From: Dryomyza anilis
Lineage: Eukaryota > Arthropoda > Insecta > Diptera > Dryomyzidae
Reading direction: 5' to 3'
NCBI GenBank assembly: GCA_951804985.1
Contig: OX638132.1
Span: 12,505,529 to 12,569,528, forward strand
DNA: 64,000 nucleotides
Below, piece by piece: positions 11,037-22,375 of this stretch. How positions within the stretch are numbered: position 1 is the stretch's first letter; every line of letters begins with the position of its first letter. A program made the position numbers and the translations under genes. Below the pieces are notes generated by a model that saw only the letters and a list, made by a program, of their open reading frames with translations, searched no databases and was not told the origin of the DNA.

Positions 11037-11790
11037 GTTCAATGAATAGGTATTCATTGAACTAGTTTTTAAAACTAAACTAACATTTTTAGTAATATTT
11101 TAAAGACATACATTATTTTAGCTATACTATGTGAAAATTTCAATTTAATAACTTCAAACAAGTATTAAAATTTAGAAAAAATCAATAAAGAGCCCACTTT
11201 GGACTGATATCCTGTTGAAAATAATGAAAATAAAACAATACATTTAATGGGTTTCTATTTACTAGGATGTCTATATTATGTTTGACAAAGACGATGGTAA
11301 CAATTTGGCGATTTTTGAGAGATGAAATTTTTGACTCTTGGCCACCTAGATTATTGGAGTTCCTATATCTATATCTCTTAAATGAAATTTTGTTCCCAAA
11401 AATTCTGAGATTTCTGAACGATAAAGAGTATTTTATCGTAACATTCTCGTTGTGTAGATTCGATTTGTCCGTTGAGTTTAATATATATTCACGGTTCGAT
11501 TTAGAAATAATTCTCGTAACGAGAAAACTTCATTATCTTACGTTACCATAACTGCGTGCATCTTTAAACGAATGATTTAGATACTTAGAAACGTAACCGA
11601 GATCGAATGAATGCTCCGACATCTCAAAACAGTCTCGTTGCAATATCTAATCCAATGGCAGACTTTGTACTTACTATACACATTACAAATTATATAAAAT
11701 GTCCAATACTGACAGTACTCTGACATAAATTGACATTTCATTGTTACAATATTTTGAAACACACATCGTTTATATTAGTTGGCACAAAAA
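11037..11790. other. AT-rich DNA, nothing recognised
   Basis: There is no element boundary or convincing frame. The + frame at 11267-11551 (94 codons) has no known motif. Around 11510-11530 CTCGTAACGAGAAAAC is a short palindromic word that has a relative near 44430. Confidence 0.35.
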
Positions 11791-12500
11791 CAAACGAGTG
11801 CTGTCACTCTCTGGCATGTCTGCTGACAGCTGAAACGGCTGCCGCATCAAACTGCTTTATCAACACTGCACCGTGGTCCGTGGTGGCAGACCAGACAGGC
11901 ACACGGCTCACTACACTGCCTTAACAACCGTTTTGACATTTTGACAAGTGTTGCATACTACAACCTGTTGGTATGTTAAATTGCGCATCAGACAAAATAT
12001 CCCGCAACAGGTCTGGACAATTTCACATTCGCACCCCTCTATCTATCTGACTTGTGATCGCATGTGTGGCATGCGTTTGGCTGAGCTGTTGGAGTGCTCA
12101 ACATTTGGTGTGTGTGTGTTATACTCGATGACTGGGCTGGTCTGATCCTCAGTAGCAATGAGCACGCAAGCGTATTGCCTCTCATGACTCACAATGATTC
12201 GTCAAAGTGTAGCCCACGGCCGCATCGGTGCACAGATCGCCGGCCGGCTGGCCGCAACTGTTGTGCAACAGGCAACTGCAAATTTTAAACAGTAGTTGAA
12301 ATATTCAGCTAGTTGCGTTTTTGCACCTCCACATGTGAGGCATTTTAATTGTTTGCGCAGGACAGGCAGGGGACGAACCATTTTACCATCTCCACCATCC
12401 ACATAATAATAATTTGCATGGAAATAATTATGACGAGCAACATGAGCGGCTGATTGATTTATTACACATATGCGAAGTGTCCATAAATTAAACATTTCGC
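11791..12500. other. Unique, less AT-rich block
   Basis: GC content and CpG frequency rise clearly between about 11800 and 12300, and no internal repeats or transposon ends are seen. Frames are open on both strands (minus strand 12202-12495, 97 codons; plus strand 12094-12288), but none shows a known domain. A conserved non-coding region or an untranslated exon is as likely as a coding exon. Confidence 0.35.
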
Positions 12501-12851
12501 AATTAATTAAAAAATACCTTTAGGAAAGAAAAGTTTTAATCAGCATATTGAAGCGATCTCCGGGAGCAGCCGTGCCAATTTGGATTTAATTCCGCGCATT
12601 AAGTAGCTCATTACATGCTGCGTTAATTAATCAAAAACAAAAAGTTTGAGAATACTTTATTTCAGACAAGTACGTAGTTTTTAAGTCCAACTATTATTCA
12701 GTAAATGCCTTAAATACATATTTAAATAGCAGTTTTTTTAAAAAAGGTTTCATAATGTACTTATTCTATGTAAATTAAAAGCATTTAATAACGCTAAAAT
12801 TATTTAGAATTAATTGGTTAAAAAAAATAGAACATTTAATGTAATGTACTA
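12501..12851. other. AT-rich DNA, nothing recognised
   Basis: This is simple AT-rich sequence lying between the GC-richer block and the next transposon. No motif, repeat or frame is supported. Confidence 0.4.
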
Positions 12852-13059
12852 TATGTATCCCAGCAGGAAATGTACCCAATGATTCCTCAACGAGTCTCTT
12901 ATGTCAGGTCAGAAGCATCGAAGACCGATAGCATTTTCGCCCTGTAAAGCATTGATGACATTTTCATACAAATGTCCACTGATTCATGCATGCAACAGCA
13001 TTAACGATGTCAAGCACGTCATTCATCAATGAAGTCACAAATGATTCTCATACATATTT

Positions 13060-13743
13060 TTTTTATTTTTTTGTAAAAAAATAATTTTCTAAATTTTTAT
13101 TTATTTTTTGTATAGAAAAAACATTTTTTTTTCTGCAGTAAAAGTTGTAATAATTCCTGAATATATATTTACATATGATTTCTAAATAGCGTCAGATTTA
13201 TCATATTCATTCTAGTTTTTGAGATATTGATTTTGGGATATAGTTTTTACGATTTTCGAAAAATGGTATATACCTCTATAGCTAGAGACATTTTGATGAA
13301 ACTGACCTCATTTATGAAATCAGAATTACAAATACATTAAAAAATTATTGTAAATTTTACTTTTGAAAAAAATATTTTTTTTTTCAGAAGTAAAATAAAA
13401 AAATTTAGAAAATTAATTTTTAAAATATGATGGAATCAAAATACCATCTTGAAATTTGGCATTAACATTTATATTAAATCAACCAAAATATGTGATTTTT
13501 TTCCGTATTCAACGCTGTTTGTAGTATTTCTACTCTAAGAGATATTGAAATATGAACAACCATATAAAAGTGATTTTTAGACCATTTTTTGTAAATTTGA
13601 ACCACTGTATCTCTGGGAAAAGTGGGCGAAAAAAAAAATTATCAATGCATATCTCGGTACTCTTTATCATTTGTCCAAATTTTATTGAAATCGAAGAAGA
13701 TGAGTTCCAACAACTGGTCGAGTTGGTGTGGAATAGCCCAAAA
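13060..13743. mobile_element. Partial copy of the GGGCCATTCC foldback
   Basis: The sequence follows 7700-8500 with many substitutions: AATTTTCTAAATTTTTATTT, then AAAGTTGTAATAATTC, then a right end GGTGTGGAATAGCCCA at about 13728-13743. The left arm is missing. It lies inside the CCCAGCA element, so it inserted there and later lost one half. Confidence 0.65.
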
Positions 13744-13850
13744 AAAAAATATATTTTTTTTATTTTTTATAATTATTATTTTTTTTTTAATTTATATATT
13801 TTTTTTATTTATTTTTTTTATTTATTTTATTATTTAAATTTTATTATTTT
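13744..13850. repeat. Low-complexity A/T run
   Basis: Nearly pure A/T sequence dominated by runs of T separated by single A or TA. It follows the end of the foldback fragment and produces spurious phenylalanine/isoleucine-rich open frames. Confidence 0.7.
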
Positions 13851-14276
13851 CTTCTGTTCTCGATTGGAATGGTATATGTCTCGCTAATGTCAATAACGTA
13901 TATCACTAACGGCCTTTATCTATCATTTTTACTACTGCTTATTATCTCGCTTTTATAAAAATTGGTCCCTCAATTTGTGCCTATGAATTATATGGCAGGG
14001 TGACATCGAACGCAAATTTTCAGTTTTATGCGTAAATGCTGCATACCTTTAGGGCATGTGACGTGAATGTTAATTTTCATCAATGACGTCATCAATGACA
14101 GATTTTCACAATGTCATTGATATATGTATATATGACATATGGTGTATGACGTCTTTAATGCAATGTCATTTATGAAATTGTGGTAGACATATTCATTAAT
14201 GACAAATTTTCGAATGTCCTCGATTCATCATTGATGACCTTGTCGTCAATGAGGCCATTTCTTGCTGGGGTATGTA

Positions 14277-14571
14277 AGAAAATTGCAATCGAAATTTTAG
14301 GCGCCTTTTACCCAATTACTAGAATACAAAAATTACAGTACTGTACAAAATACACAGACAAAATATTGTATTAAAAGTAAATAAAAATGTATTTGTTTTT
14401 ACTACATTGATGTAGTTGTTTTAGTATGGAAAAAAACTACATAGTTTGAATCCATTTTTGTTCAAAATTTTAATACATAACTAGAATTTGTCTTCATTGT
14501 TTATTAGGATTGTTTATTAGCCCTAAAAAATAAGGTGTGTGCATTTTTTTTTGAATTTGAACAACGCATGT
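14277..14571. other. AT-rich spacer
   Basis: No feature is recognised between the CCCAGCA element and the inverted repeat that follows. Confidence 0.4.
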
Positions 14572-14926
14572 ACATTGAAAATTGTACTCGGAGGTGCATT
14601 TGTATTAGGTGTCGAAATTTATAATTCAAAACAATATTTCAAGTAAAAATAATACGTAATTGGATTTTCGATATTTTGATAATTGTCCGTGTGATTTATT
14701 GTTTTATACAGCAATAAACACATATAAATCAAAGGATAATTTTATATACCAATTGAATTTAAACTAATTAAGCTTTTTAAAGGATGGCTTATTGAAAATA
14801 TTTTTCTTGGTTTATATGTGTTTATTGCTGTATACAGCAATCCATAACTCGGAAAATTATCGAAAATTCGATTACATATATTTATTTTTCGAAAACAAAT
14901 GCACCTCCTAGTACAATTTTCAATGT
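14572..14926. repeat. 355 bp inverted repeat (foldback)
   Basis: Left-arm words ACATTGAAAATTGTAC, GGAGGTGCATTTGT and ACAGCAATAAACACATATAA are repeated inverted in the right arm, ending at 14926. The arms are about 140-155 bp around a short loop. A minus-strand open frame of 128 codons (14742-15128) runs through the right arm but resembles no known protein. This is a likely decayed MITE; no target duplication was identified. Confidence 0.65.
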
Positions 14927-15242
14927 CATTGCGGCACTTGTCCTCGTTCTTAAAATTCAAAAATATTTTGCATATCTTATTTTTTGTCCCTAATAAATAA
15001 TCATGGGGAGAGAAAAATAAAAATCGAAAAAAGGGTAAAATAAGTGACACTCTAATACATATACTTGTAAAAGTGTATAACAAAAATAGTCTCCTGATGA
15101 TGAGGATGGAAGCACCACTAAGCATCATCAGTTCTGACGACTCAAAGAAATGGCAAGCACTTAAGAGTCGCTTTTAGTTGTACCACATATGAACAATACG
15201 CGAACCAATAACGCGCAACACAAAATTGCAGATCGTTGAGTT
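14927..15242. other. Moderate-complexity DNA, nothing recognised
   Basis: Non-repetitive sequence including a slightly GC-richer stretch near 15090-15240. No motif is supported. Confidence 0.35.
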
Positions 15243-15248
15243 ACTTAT

Positions 15249-16053
15249 ACACAGAAAAAAAAAGTACATCATGAATTCCTTTCATCAAACCATGATTCAT
15301 TGTATTGAAGAGCCATTCATAATATTAATGAATAACGCAATCAATGTTGTGAATGCTATCATAAATATAATGAACGCTAGCTCACTGTCGAAAAAGTGTT
15401 CTTCAATATGATGAACTGTATGTGAATAATCATATTAATGAACCAATATATAAAATACAACATATATGTCCATCATATTGAAGAACGTTGTTCATTAAAC
15501 CAAATTTCTAGGAAACATTTTTTTTTTCGTTCATTTTTTGCCGTATTTCTCAGTTCTCAAGTAGTTTTTGTGTGTTATTTCATAAATAATGCTTGCTCGA
15601 CATGCATAAATTAGTTAAATGTTTTATAATATATTTATTATAATTACAACTTTTTATTAATAAAAAGTTATATTTATAAAAAATGTATTTTTGAAAAAAA
15701 TAAATACATTTTTTTTGAACAATTTTTTTTTCGAATTTTTTTTTTATCGAACAAATTTTTATTGACAATTTTTTTTTTAAATTTTTTTACTGTTATTTTT
15801 AAAATAAAATTTTTACAACATTTTTTTTCGAATTATTTAAAAAAAAAATGTTTGAAAAAATATTATGAACAAATTCATCAATATGACAATTCAAATTCAT
15901 AGTATTGAATATTTTGTTCATATATATAATGAATACATTCATTAATATGTTATTTAATGAACGGTGGTATTAATATGAAGAATCTGGTAGTTGGTGAAAA
16001 AATTCATAATATTTATGAATAAATTCATCATATTGAAGATTTTTTTTCTGTGA
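15249..16053. mobile_element. Foldback MITE with ACACAGAAAAAAA ends
   Basis: The ends ACACAGAAAAAAAA (15249-15262) and TTTTTTTCTGTGA (16041-16053) are inverted repeats. They are bracketed by the direct repeat ACTTAT (15243-15248 and 16054-16059). The interior is a mosaic of TTCATCATATTGAAGA and its inverse ATGAATAAATTCATAAT, so the unit can fold along much of its length. Partial relatives lie at 26995-27105 (inverted) and 29935-30170 (direct). No coding capacity is visible. Confidence 0.72.
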
Positions 16054-16059
16054 ACTTAT

Positions 16060-16265
16060 TTGGCCATAGAGTTACCAACTTTAATTTTCGCTTTTTTATT
16101 TTCAAAACTAAACAGATTTAGCGAGAATTCGTTCGGATACATTGTTTATGTTTATACCTGCTTCCTCCGCAGTCGTCCGTTGCTACATACTCATTGCTGC
16201 AGTCGTACGACGTGTATTCGCATAAACTTCATATAATTAAAATTCTGCATTTTTAATTATATGAA
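16060..16265. other. Short unique stretch
   Basis: A non-repetitive sequence with a CpG-containing part (GTCGTACGACGTG near 16205). It contains the short palindromic word AATTATATGAAGTTAT next to the minisatellite. Confidence 0.35.
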
Positions 16266-16915
16266 GTTATTTGAAGTTTAAATTGAATTTTTACTGAAAA
16301 ATTGAATTTTATTGGTAAATTGAATTTTTATTGAAAAATAGAATTTTTACTGAAAAATAGAATTTTTACTGAAAAATAGAATTTTTACTGAAAAATTGAA
16401 TTTTTACTGAAATTGAATTTGATTTGTAACTTTTAATTTTGAGTCAAAAATTGAATTTAAGTAAAAATATGAATTTTGAGTGAAAAATGGTTTTTCATTA
16501 AAAAAAATTTGATTTTGATAGAAAAATTTAATTTAGTTTAAAAAAAAGTTAATTAAGTAATAATTTGAATTGAGTGAAGAATTGAATTTTGAGTGTAAAA
16601 ATTTGTGAAAGTTAATTTTGAGTAATATATGAAAAAATTGAATTTTTATTGTAAAGTTGAATTTATAATAGAAATTTTAATTTTTAATGAAAAATGAAAT
16701 TTTGAGTGCAAATACAATTTTTGTGAAAATTTCAATATGTAGTGAAAAAATGGAATTTTGAGTGTAAGATTGAATTTTTATTGAAAAATTTAATTTTTAG
16801 TGAAAATTTGAATTTTTACAAAAAAACAAATTGATTTTAAATTGAAAATTTCAATTTATAGGGAAATTTTGAATTTTCAGGAAATTTTGAATTTTTAGTG
16901 AAAAATTTAAAAAAA
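16266..16915. repeat. Degenerate ~20 bp minisatellite
   Basis: Repeats of TTGAATTTTTACTGAAAAA run through the stretch. They are most regular at 16290-16410 and then drift (GAATTTTGAGTGAAAAAT). The unit is 18-20 bp. The logic resembles the 21 bp array at 59.6-60.3 kb (GAATTT followed by GAAA), but the sequence is different. Confidence 0.8.
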
Positions 16916-17335
16916 GTAATTTTTTAATGAAATAATAATTTTTACAAGAAAATAAATTTTTACAGAAAAAAAAAATAACCGACGTAAAGACAGCAACCAT
17001 AAATAAATGTGTACCACTAACAGGTCTAGCAACGAGTTCTAATGTATTTAGCAAACACATTCGCTAAAAATGTGATTTGCTTCCAAAAATATACCAATTA
17101 AGGATTTCGCATAAATAGCAAACTATTTAATTGGTATGGTCGACGTTTAAAGTATTTTTTTTTATCTTCACAGTCTTTATATTTCTCATTTAGTAATTAA
17201 AAAAAAATGTTATAAATTCTTTTGAAAGTACATAACATATACTTTTCAGATGATGAAGTAGGAAGCATAATAAAATATGCAACCATTTCCGTCATCGCCA
17301 TATTTGACGACACACATAGATGATAATAAAGCTTT
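16916..17335. other. AT-rich DNA, nothing recognised
   Basis: There are poly-A and poly-T tracts and no supported feature. A short word, TTTTCAGATGATGAAGT near 17245, recurs near 22505 as TTTTCTGATGATGAAGT. Confidence 0.35.
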
Positions 17336-17668
17336 AAAAGTGTATATCTTGGCTTATACCAAATGGGAATCATATGCGCACAACTAAACGCGCAAACAAA
17401 AATTCCATCGTTTGCTCTCGCATCGTGACGCCGCGTCGTGTGCTCACCAACGGCGATTGTTAATGCAATTAATAGATGATTAAATATTTAATTAATACAA
17501 TACAAATAATTTTTATTTGATTCATCGCCGGTACGACCTTTACTTGAATTGATTAAACATTTAATCATATTAATTAATAAATTAACAGAAAATTAACGAT
17601 GGAATTTTTGTTTGCGCGTTTGGTTGCGCATATGATTCCCATTGGGTATATGCCAAGATATACACTTA
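17336..17668. mobile_element. 333 bp foldback element
   Basis: The left arm (AAGTGTATATCTTGGC, AATGGGAATCATATGCGCA, ACGCGCAAACAAAAATTCC) is repeated inverted in the right arm with few changes, giving arms of roughly 75-80 bp. The centre contains AT-rich TTAATTAAT words. No clear target duplication is seen. Non-coding; probably a MITE. Confidence 0.72.
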
Positions 17669-18216
17669 TAGACACCGTACAATTTCTTATACCATGTAAA
17701 AATCGAATTTCTAATACAATGTGTTGGTAAATTATATTAAATAAATACAAATGTATTTAAAAAGTATCAAAATGTAGTAGAACTGCATGTTATCAAACAA
17801 AGACATACATGTAGTATAATTTACTACAGTAATTTTTTCGGTGTTGCTCTTAAAAATTTTCTACTAGTTGTAACGACTCAATTAAATATACTTATGAATG
17901 CTTTTATTCCTATACGTGTTTAAGATATTTGTTTAATTTTTAAATTACTTTTATTCATATAGCATCTAATGATACACAAGAAAATTATTTATTGTTATCG
18001 AGAGCATAATCTAAAATTACTAGCCTTTTTTATCATCCTACTTTTTATAAATTTTGTTCATGGGTGTGTTAATATCCTTTTATTTTTGTTTAATGAATTT
18101 ATTAATTAGTATGATTAAATATTTTATCAATGCAATTAAATTTGTATCGACTGTGAACAAATACTCACACCAATGTAAGCGAATACACACACAATACAAT
18201 TACAGAAATTAATTAA
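17669..18216. other. AT-rich DNA, nothing recognised
   Basis: No motif, frame or boundary could be supported. Confidence 0.4.
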
Positions 18217-18962
18217 AACCAGTTGGGAAGGTTAGATCACATGGGAAATTTTAAAGTTGGTGTAATTATGATAGTTAGGATTATCAAAATTATAGTCGGT
18301 CTAAGCCGACTATAAATACCCTACACATATGTGTGGTTACCATTCAAAGTGATATATAGGTCACCAGGGTATACGAATCCTGAAAATAACTACAAACATT
18401 CAATCGCTGAAGAATTTCCATTCATTTGATACCCATATTTACAAATGGGTAGGTGTACCGAATTTCGATTTTTTTTTTTGTGAACCACAAGTCTTTTCGC
18501 CGGAAAACATTATTATCATGTATTTGAGCATGATATCAATATATATTTGACCAAAAAAGTTTACCTAAGCACGTATACATAAAAATTGATCTTTATATGT
18601 ACATTTTATATGAGGTATTTGAACATAAGTGGTCGGATCATAGGTCACAATGGACCGATCTCGCCAATTTTTTCGCACATACAGCGTAGGTATATTAGTA
18701 ATCTAAGTTGTAAGTTTCATTTATCTAGCTCTTCAATTTTAAAAGTCTTAGGGATTCAAACAGACAGACAGACAGACGGACAGACAGACGGACAGACGAA
18801 CAGACAGACTGACGGACAGACGGACATCGCTAAATCGACTCAGGAGCTCATGCTGATCAAGAATATATATACTTTTCCATACCGGAGATGCTTCCTTCTG
18901 GGTGTTACAAACGGCGTACCAAACTGAAAATACCCTTTCACTCTTAGTGTAGGGTATAAAAA
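18217..18962 (+). mobile_element. mini-me/DINE-1-like element, copy B
   Basis: Nearly identical to copy A along its full length. It has the AACCAGTTGGGAAGG start, the TATAGTCGG hairpin, TACCCTACAC with its inverted partner at the 3' end, the CTTGATCAAGAATAT-type core and the GTAGGGTATAAAA end. The tetranucleotide array (18762-18826) has a different order of CAGA, CGGA, CGAA and CTGA units from copy A. Such variation is expected for an array that changes after insertion. The similarity suggests recent activity. Confidence 0.82.
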
Positions 18963-19250
18963 AACAAAAACTTACCTTCACCCATAAACGTGACTGACTC
19001 TGAACGTATTTATGGCACCGGTTTTCCTCAGAGTAAATACAGCATATTGATCGCTCCAAGCAATTGCAAGAAATCAAAAGTTTCCATTTAACCTTTTAAA
19101 GCCCATAGTCTCTAAACGAGGCCACCATTTACATGATTCATGATTTTTATATTTTTTTTTCGTAGTTATCATGTATCTATCTCAATACAAGAATGGTTAA
19201 GGAAAAAAAAGAATCTCGAAAATCTAAAATTTCGAAATTTGATCTTAGGT
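18963..19250. other. Spacer, nothing recognised
   Basis: Mixed-composition DNA with no supported feature. Confidence 0.35.
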
Positions 19251-19740
19251 ACGTGGAACTTAGACAGGGGTTTTACCTTCCGACATAAGCAAGCCTGAAG
19301 GTCCGAAGTTCCAAAAATGTGTGTGGCAAAGCATAATTTTAATTCAAAATTCCTCTGTACTTAAGATAGCCACTGTCACGAAATTTGGTTCAAAGATATA
19401 CACTGTGATTGTTTATCTTTTTGTCGAATTTGGGAAGGATTAGGCAAATGGGCGTGGTACCTCCCATATAAGTCAAAATTTAAAATACCAAAACTACTGA
19501 TCATCTAAGAGTAGAGTTATAAAAATAAAAACAAAGGTTTATATTATAAATATAATCGACACGTAGAATATGGACGTGATTGGACAAAGGGACATAGTAC
19601 CTCCTGTATAACTAAAACTTTATAAATGCTAAAATTCAAGACCTCCTTAGAGTAGAGTTAAACGACGTAGGCATTTACTTGAATTAAAATAAAATAGATT
19701 TATTTTATATTTTTCACATTAGGCATTAATGGGTTAAAAG
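19251..19740 (+). mobile_element. Decayed transposon fragment related to the Helitron
   Basis: GGCAAATGGGCGTGGTACCTCCC followed by ATATAAGTCAAAATTT parallels the Helitron at 48.85 kb (AAAAGGGCGTGGCACCTCCC, ATACAACCTAAACTTT). A similar block repeats about 140 bp later (GGGACATAGTACCTCCTGTA), as does AAGAGTAGAGTTA. Neither end is preserved. It is either a Helitron-derived relic or another family sharing this segment. Confidence 0.45.
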
Positions 19741-20345
19741 CATTTTTATGCGCTGTTCAAATTTAAAGACGACAATAACAACAAAACTACTGGTTGCAAT
19801 TATCACAGCAACAACAACAAATATAATTATAATATTTTATATTAATGGAGCAAGAAAGAGTTGAACATTTGTGGTGGTCACTGTCTACAATGGAAAACTG
19901 GTCATTGCTACTCGACGCAGCAGGATGCAACACATAATATCTTGGTCAATATCAAATAGTTGGTTGCTAAGAGACCTAAATACATATGGAAAATGAAGAT
20001 GCCAGCCAAACATTTAGCGAACTCTTAAGTAGGAGGAGGCCTAATGCGATAATCTGTTCGTTTCTCGTAGACCGAATCCTGGCGCAGAGCTTAAGGTTGC
20101 CATTTGACATGATTTATGCGCCTAGATGGAATATGAATGATAGACGATGTATGTCGTGTATGCTGCAAATGAGAAGGCGAAACAGTTGCGGTGTGAGTGC
20201 GACAGTGTGGTATTATAGAGTGAGATAGAGTGCGCGCACTTGAGGCAGTCAACACTACTATGCGAGTCATAAGCAGCTCATAAATTCGTACAAAATCTCG
20301 ATAAGCACACATTTGCCTAAATAAATTGTTAAGGAGTTAAAATGG
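19741..20345. other. Unique, less AT-rich block
   Basis: There are CAACAACAA-type runs near 19770-19820, then a non-repetitive stretch with moderate GC. The + frame 19986-20228 (80 codons, starting MENEDASQTF) is basic and cysteine-containing but matches nothing I recognise. It has no identifiable splice context. Candidate regulatory or untranslated DNA. Confidence 0.35.
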
Positions 20346-20763
20346 TTCTATTTTAGCAGAGATTTTTTTTCTCAAATCTTTATTGCTACCTTGGTGCCTT
20401 GGAGAGCACGGCACTTGAATGAAAGACAAATGTGACTCATTTTTCAAATCTACCAAAATTGAATTTATTTTATTGCGTGTTGAGAGGAGAGAAAAAATTA
20501 TATTTATTAAGTATTTCTTTTTTGTTGTAGATCAGTGGAACATTGATAAATGAGAAATAAATAAAATTTATAGATTCAAATAATATTTTTTGATTGATTT
20601 TAAATCAAATCATAGATCTCATTCTAGATATTTCAAATATAAAGCTATATAAATTATAATATTCGATTTCCGTAGAGATTCTAAACGATTTTGTATATTT
20701 TGAAATAATGATCGGTGGTTTTTACTATCGGTGGTTTGCCGAATTTTATAATTTTAATATTAC

Positions 20764-20832
20764 AGTCTCGGGTGTTCGAACCCGCAACCTTTCGCCTCGC
20801 TTCTCACTAACCACTGAACTACGGGACGCTAA
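20764..20832 (-). mobile_element. tRNA-like relic, probable SINE head
   Basis: On the minus strand, TAGTTCAGTGGTTAGTGAG gives a good A box and GCGGGTTCGAACACC gives a B box. The acceptor ends do not pair and the T stem is imperfect, so it cannot form a normal cloverleaf. It differs from the three SINE copies in the anticodon region. A second tRNA-derived SINE family or an old tRNA pseudogene is likely. Confidence 0.55.
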
Positions 20833-20950
20833 ATAAAATAAATTTACAATATATGTACATATTTTGTCTAAAGTATCTTAAAATATTTCCCAATCAACAT
20901 CTTCTTCAAACATTTTGAATTATGATTTCCTTTGCAGTCGGAAAATACCA
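20833..20950. other. AT-rich spacer
   Basis: A short stretch between the tRNA-like relic and the tandem duplication. No feature is seen. Confidence 0.35.
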
Positions 20951-21300
20951 TATAATTAATAGTTTTTTGACTATTAAATTTGATAAATTATTAAATGAAT
21001 CGATAAAAACCTTCAAATACTATAAATTACTATCAAGTTTGTTTCTTTTTATTCTATATAACTGTTCTATTGATTGATTCTAATGGTAGTTCACGTAATT
21101 ATTTTTCTGAGTATGCTACATTGATCTCAATTAATAGTTTTTTTACTATTAAATTTGATAAATGTATTAAATTAATCGGTAAAAACCATTTAATACTATT
21201 AAAAACAATCAAAATACAATTTTTTAAACTATGTAATTGACCTATTAATTGATTTTAATGGTACATCATATAATTATTTTTCTGAGTATGCTACATTGAT
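20951..21300. repeat. 176 bp tandem duplication, MITE-like
   Basis: Two units start at AATTAATAGTTTTTTGACTA (about 20953) and at its relative near 21129. Each ends with ATTATTTTTCTGAGTATGC plus TACATTGAT. The sequence resembles the MITE at 34755-34974 (AATAGTTTTTTACTATTAAA, CCATTAAATACTA, ATTTTAATGGG). This suggests two head-to-tail copies of a related element. Confidence 0.65.
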
Positions 21301-21990
21301 ATCTAGAAAGTGTGTATAATATATGGTCACCGCGTGCTATATAATACTATATAATTATGTGTCGCCCTGGCAACACTTTAAGCCATTTCAGGTGACTTCA
21401 TAGCACCTGACGTGACATGTCTTCCGCCACTTCTGTGGCATGTGTTCCAAAAATGTTCGGTGGCACAACATTTTCCCCCAGCATTTACATTTAATTACAT
21501 AGCTAACAATTAAACTGACCGACCCCATTAAGGTAATCATCCCTGTACAACGAATACAGCATCGCTCAAAAGACATTTAATAAATAAATATTTTGACATT
21601 GTTTCCACGCCCTGCGGCACTATAAAACGCGTTATGTTGTCTGTTCGAAAATCACTTGTTTGGTATACAGTATAACTATTTATATAAGTATGTTTAATAA
21701 ATTGATGTTAAGCAGGTCTAACGCACTGGAGAAATATCAACATAATAATGATTAACATTATCGCATTAGCATCATTTAAGTCTCGGCAATGATTCATATT
21801 TGTGTGTGTTCTGTTAAATATCCTAGGGGCAAAGATATGATATGGCTGCATGTTGCATAATTCTTCCATTCCGTTGTCATTATTTGTTTACGCATTAGAG
21901 TGTATTTAACTTTAATTGAACTCATTGACACAGTTTTTAAATATTTTATTATTGTTTTAAAAATGTTTTGCGTTTGCGTTTTGCATTGCA
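21301..21990. other. Unique block, partly less AT-rich
   Basis: Bases 21360-21660 are non-repetitive with higher GC (GGTGACTTCATAGCACCTGA, CTTCCGCCACTTCTGTGGCA). They contain no open frame with known content. The remainder is AT-rich. Confidence 0.35.
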
Positions 21991-21996
21991 AAGAAT

Positions 21997-22375
21997 GGTT
22001 CTCCCAAACATAATTCTATAGTCATAACATATATGTTCAGAGCTTTATGTAAACATAATTTATTATTGTCTGATAAATCCTATATCAACAAAGTTATTAT
22101 AATAAGAGTATGCAAGTCTTACAACTATAAGATTTGAACAGTCTTGTAATGAGCTCTGATTTACATTTTGTTTATGTACGTATACAAGAAAACATTTTGA
22201 TGTTTGCCCTTAAAATCATTTACAAACATAATTATTACTACATACTTTTTAACAAAAAAAATATTTGAACCGAAACATTATTATATTCCAAATTCAACAT
22301 GGTTAGCTGAATATAATACCGAGAAACATATTATTGTTTCAGTTCAAGCATTTACATATAAACATATATATTAAT
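21997..22375 (+). repeat. Dispersed repeat, copy 1 (CTCCCAAACATAATT family)
   Basis: It matches 45946-46300 in the same orientation across about 350 bp. Shared words are TTCTCCCAAACATAATT, TTATGTAAACATAAT, CTTGTAATGAGCTCTGA, AATATTTGAACCGAAACAT and TTGTTTCAGTTCAA. Ends and coding capacity are not evident. ACATAATT words recur at 23380-23640, so the family may extend beyond the 167 bp array. Confidence 0.65.

Larger units (their letters stand above)
12858..14270. mobile_element. CCCAGCA-ended element with TATGTA duplication
   Basis: The ends are TCCCAGCAGGAAATG and CATTTCTTGCTGGGG, inverted repeats flanked on both sides by TATGTA (12852-12857 and 14271-14276). The outer 190 bp and 400 bp match the two halves of the 9529-11034 element, inverted. 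Examples are the CATCGAACGCAAATTTTCAG block near 14010 and the ACATTTTCATACAAATGTCC block near 12960. The centre is occupied by a fragment of the GGGCCATTCC foldback. No coding capacity is seen. Confidence 0.7.

Noticed and set aside
13552..13887. Overlapping frames with long I/F runs
   Set aside because: They arise from a T-rich low-complexity run at the end of a foldback fragment.
14742..15128. 128-codon minus-strand frame
   Set aside because: It crosses one arm of a foldback repeat and has AT-driven composition with no known motif.
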